Below are positions 62,704 to 64,000 of a stretch of DNA of 64,000 bases, piece after piece (the stretch's first letter is position 1; every line of letters begins with the position of its first letter). The notes beneath the pieces were generated by a model. It saw nothing but the letters and a program-made list of their open reading frames with translations, did not search any database and was not told where the DNA came from. Made by a program: the position numbers and the translations under genes. The DNA is taken from the NCBI RefSeq assembly GCF_003663885.1, contig NZ_RCCE01000002.1, positions 372,001 to 436,000 of the forward strand, written 5' to 3'. This DNA is from Litoreibacter meonggei (GTDB taxonomy: Bacteria > Pseudomonadota > Alphaproteobacteria > Rhodobacterales > Rhodobacteraceae).

Positions 62704-63533
62704 TATTCTGCCCCTACAGCTTTTTTCAGCCGTTCGATTTCATCTTCGTCAATATCATCCGCAGCAGTGTGCTTGACGGGCTCGGCGTTCCAATCAGAGA
62801 TCAGATTGACCACTGACTGAACAGCGACCAGCGCCACGACAATCAGCACCATGGGTTTGACCGTAGCCGGGATGGGTGGGTTGAAAGCGGAGCCGAACAA
62901 TTCCCAGCGCGCGAATTTCGCAAATGCCTCGCCGTAGCCCCCGTAGCACAAGAAGAAGGCGAACAACACGATCAGCGAGGTCGAAATGATATCGCAGACC
63001 CGCTGAATGGGCCGAGGGAACATGTCGTAGAGGATAAATATCCGAATATGGCTACGTTGCTGCATGGCATAGAGACCCGCGCACAGAAAGACGAAGCAGG
63101 CCAACCAAAGTGACAGCTCGTTGGCCCACAGTGTCCCGGCGCTCAGCACGTAGCGCACGAATACCTCGTAGAGCATGACCGACGTTAGCAAGACGATCAG
63201 CAGCATGGTAACGCGGCCGATGAAGACCGACAGGCGATCCAGCGGTCCCCATGCCTCAAATTCCATTGCGGCGCGGCGCACTGTCATCACACCCCAAATG
63301 GCCGTGAGCGGAATGCCGATAAAAGCCAGAATATCGATGATGTCGATATATTGCCCCATGACAACGGGCATGCCCGGCGCAACATCGGTGCGTTCAAAAT
63401 GGGCCGCAAGCTGATCGCCGTGACCGCCCCAATCAAGGATGAAGGCTGGCATGTGCCAAGTCACCCATCCTGTGCATAGAATAAATGCCAAAGGCGCAAG
63501 CCACTCGACAAGCGTGCCAGATTTCTGATCCAC
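62703..63533 (-). CDS. dctQ: TRAP transporter small permease (DctQ family)
   Basis: A 276-residue DctQ-type protein, longer than the usual 160-200 residues, with about four to five helices. The segment LTSVMLYEVFVRYVLSAGTL followed by WANELSLWLACFVFLCAGLY is the family hallmark. I start at the GTG 63533 because GGGGGAGG lies six bases upstream; the TTG further up falls before that site. It follows the binding-protein gene across 137 bases containing a hairpin. Confidence 0.87.
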   Translation of the reverse strand: MDQKSGTLVEWLAPLAFILCTGWVTWHMPAFILDWGGHGDQLAAHFERTDVAPGMPVVMGQYIDIIDILAFIGIPLTAIWGVMTVRRAAMEFEAWGPLDRLSVFIGRVTMLLIVLLTSVMLYEVFVRYVLSAGTLWANELSLWLACFVFLCAGLYAMQQRSHIRIFILYDMFPRPIQRVCDIISTSLIVLFAFFLCYGGYGEAFAKFARWELFGSAFNPPIPATVKPMVLIVVALVAVQSVVNLISDWNAEPVKHTAADDIDEDEIERLKKAVGAE

Positions 63534-63632
63534 GGAAGTCCTCCCCCAAAACAATCAGACGCTATCGCGCCGATCTGCCCTGTCCCTGTTATATCTTAAA
63601 CGGACAATTTCAGTGTCATTAAGACCTAATGA

Positions 63633-63660
63633 GAAGGGCGGCCGCCTTGGACCGCCCTTC
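63633..63660. other. Hairpin between TRAP binding-protein and small-permease genes
   Basis: GAAGGGCGG (63633-63641) pairs with CCGCCCTTC (63652-63660) around a ten-base loop, 11 bases past the binding-protein stop on the minus strand. On that strand no T-run follows, so it is more likely an mRNA stabiliser or partial terminator favouring receptor synthesis. Confidence 0.6.
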
Positions 63661-63670
63661 CTTTTAGATC

Positions 63671-64000
63671 TTACTTAACCAGACCCAATTGAGTGAGGTA
63701 CTCAATGTGCGACGCAACCAGAGCTTCTGCTTCTGGAGTGTCGGCGAATTCAGGCCATGTCGCTTGTGCGGCATTGCGGAACTCTTGCAGGTCTTCTGGA
63801 GCCCACTGGGACAAGGTCACGCCCTGCTCACGCAGCTGCGACGCAGCTTCGGCGTTTTTCTTCTCGAAGGTCAGCGCGGTACGCAGCGCCAGCGCTTCCA
63901 TGCCAACTTTCATGATGCGCTGGTGCGCAGCTGGCATTGCGTCGAAGACAGCCTTGTTACACGCAAGGTGGTCGGACGGCATCGAGTGGAAGCCAGGGAA
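63671..64000 (-). CDS. dctP: TRAP transporter binding protein (DctP family), 5' end missing
   Basis: The C-terminal 109 residues of a periplasmic TRAP receptor; the frame stays open to the window edge. LACNKAVFDAMPAAHQRIM is the typical C-terminal helix region of DctP-type proteins, and the long helix with FEKKNAEAASQLREQGVTLS follows. The ligand-binding arginine lies in the missing part. Together with the genes at 61072 and 62703 it forms a complete TRAP system that presumably imports the substrate of the downstream catabolic genes. Confidence 0.88.
   Translation of the reverse strand, partial: FPGFHSMPSDHLACNKAVFDAMPAAHQRIMKVGMEALALRTALTFEKKNAEAASQLREQGVTLSQWAPEDLQEFRNAAQATWPEFADTPEAEALVASHIEYLTQLGLVK

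Noticed and set aside
1-64000. CRISPR arrays, insertion sequences and rRNA genes
   Set aside because: No regularly spaced direct repeats, transposase motifs or rRNA-like segments were seen on reading the window.

Overview
The window looks like a chromosomal segment of a marine alphaproteobacterium of the Rhodobacterales (Roseobacter group). This is an inference from gene content: many LysR regulators, one transporter each of the TTT and TRAP types, two ABC uptake systems, enzymes for carboxylates and sugar acids, dense packing with ATGA-type overlaps, and moderately high GC. No rRNA, CRISPR array, integrase or transposase was seen. One tRNA gene, tRNA-Gly(TCC), lies at 27605-27679.

Layout. 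1-7.6 kb: a secreted CxxCH protein, an acyl-CoA synthetase with a divergent LysR regulator, a DUF481-like outer-membrane barrel, a BON-LysM protein, a tiny Cys/His-rich secreted protein and an ABC exporter. 7.6-11.9 kb: a GlxA-type regulator divergent from a thiamine-diphosphate enzyme, then a nitroreductase and a glutathione transferase. 12.0-17.9 kb: a seven-gene, translationally coupled operon encoding a succinate dehydrogenase/fumarate reductase-like complex (B, C, D, A), class I hydratase alpha and beta subunits, and a class III CoA-transferase between the two hydratase genes. 17.9-26.0 kb: a LysR - TauE/SafE - mandelate racemase-like operon, a TctCBA tripartite transporter, a second LysR, and an acyl-CoA dehydrogenase-fold protein that lacks both usual catalytic glutamates and keeps an arginine in the place expected of 3-sulfinopropionyl-CoA desulfinase. 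Together 12-26 kb reads as a catabolic region for a succinate-like acid, possibly an organosulfur acid (uptake by Tct, CoA transfer, desulfination, sulfite export by TauE).

26.0-31.1 kb: xylulokinase, the tRNA, a short RTX-tail-like protein, a caspase-like protein and a double SnoaL/NTF2 protein. 31.2-39.9 kb: an oligopeptide-type ABC system facing left and an amino-acid-type ABC system facing right from a shared 321-base gap. 39.9-50.4 kb: the least understood part, a lipoprotein gene divergent from a two-gene operon of giant proteins (about 1443 and 1565 residues) with no recognised enzymatic domain.

50.4-64.0 kb: thirteen genes all on the minus strand: a TRAP transporter (its binding protein runs off the window), two phytanoyl-CoA dioxygenase-family oxygenases, an altronate/galactarate-type dehydratase, four Gfo/Idh/MocA oxidoreductases, a DAO-type flavoenzyme, a 3-hydroxyisobutyrate dehydrogenase-like enzyme and an EamA transporter. 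This looks like a pathway for an unidentified hydroxylated or sugar-like substrate.

All family names come from reading motifs; no database search or alignment was run.
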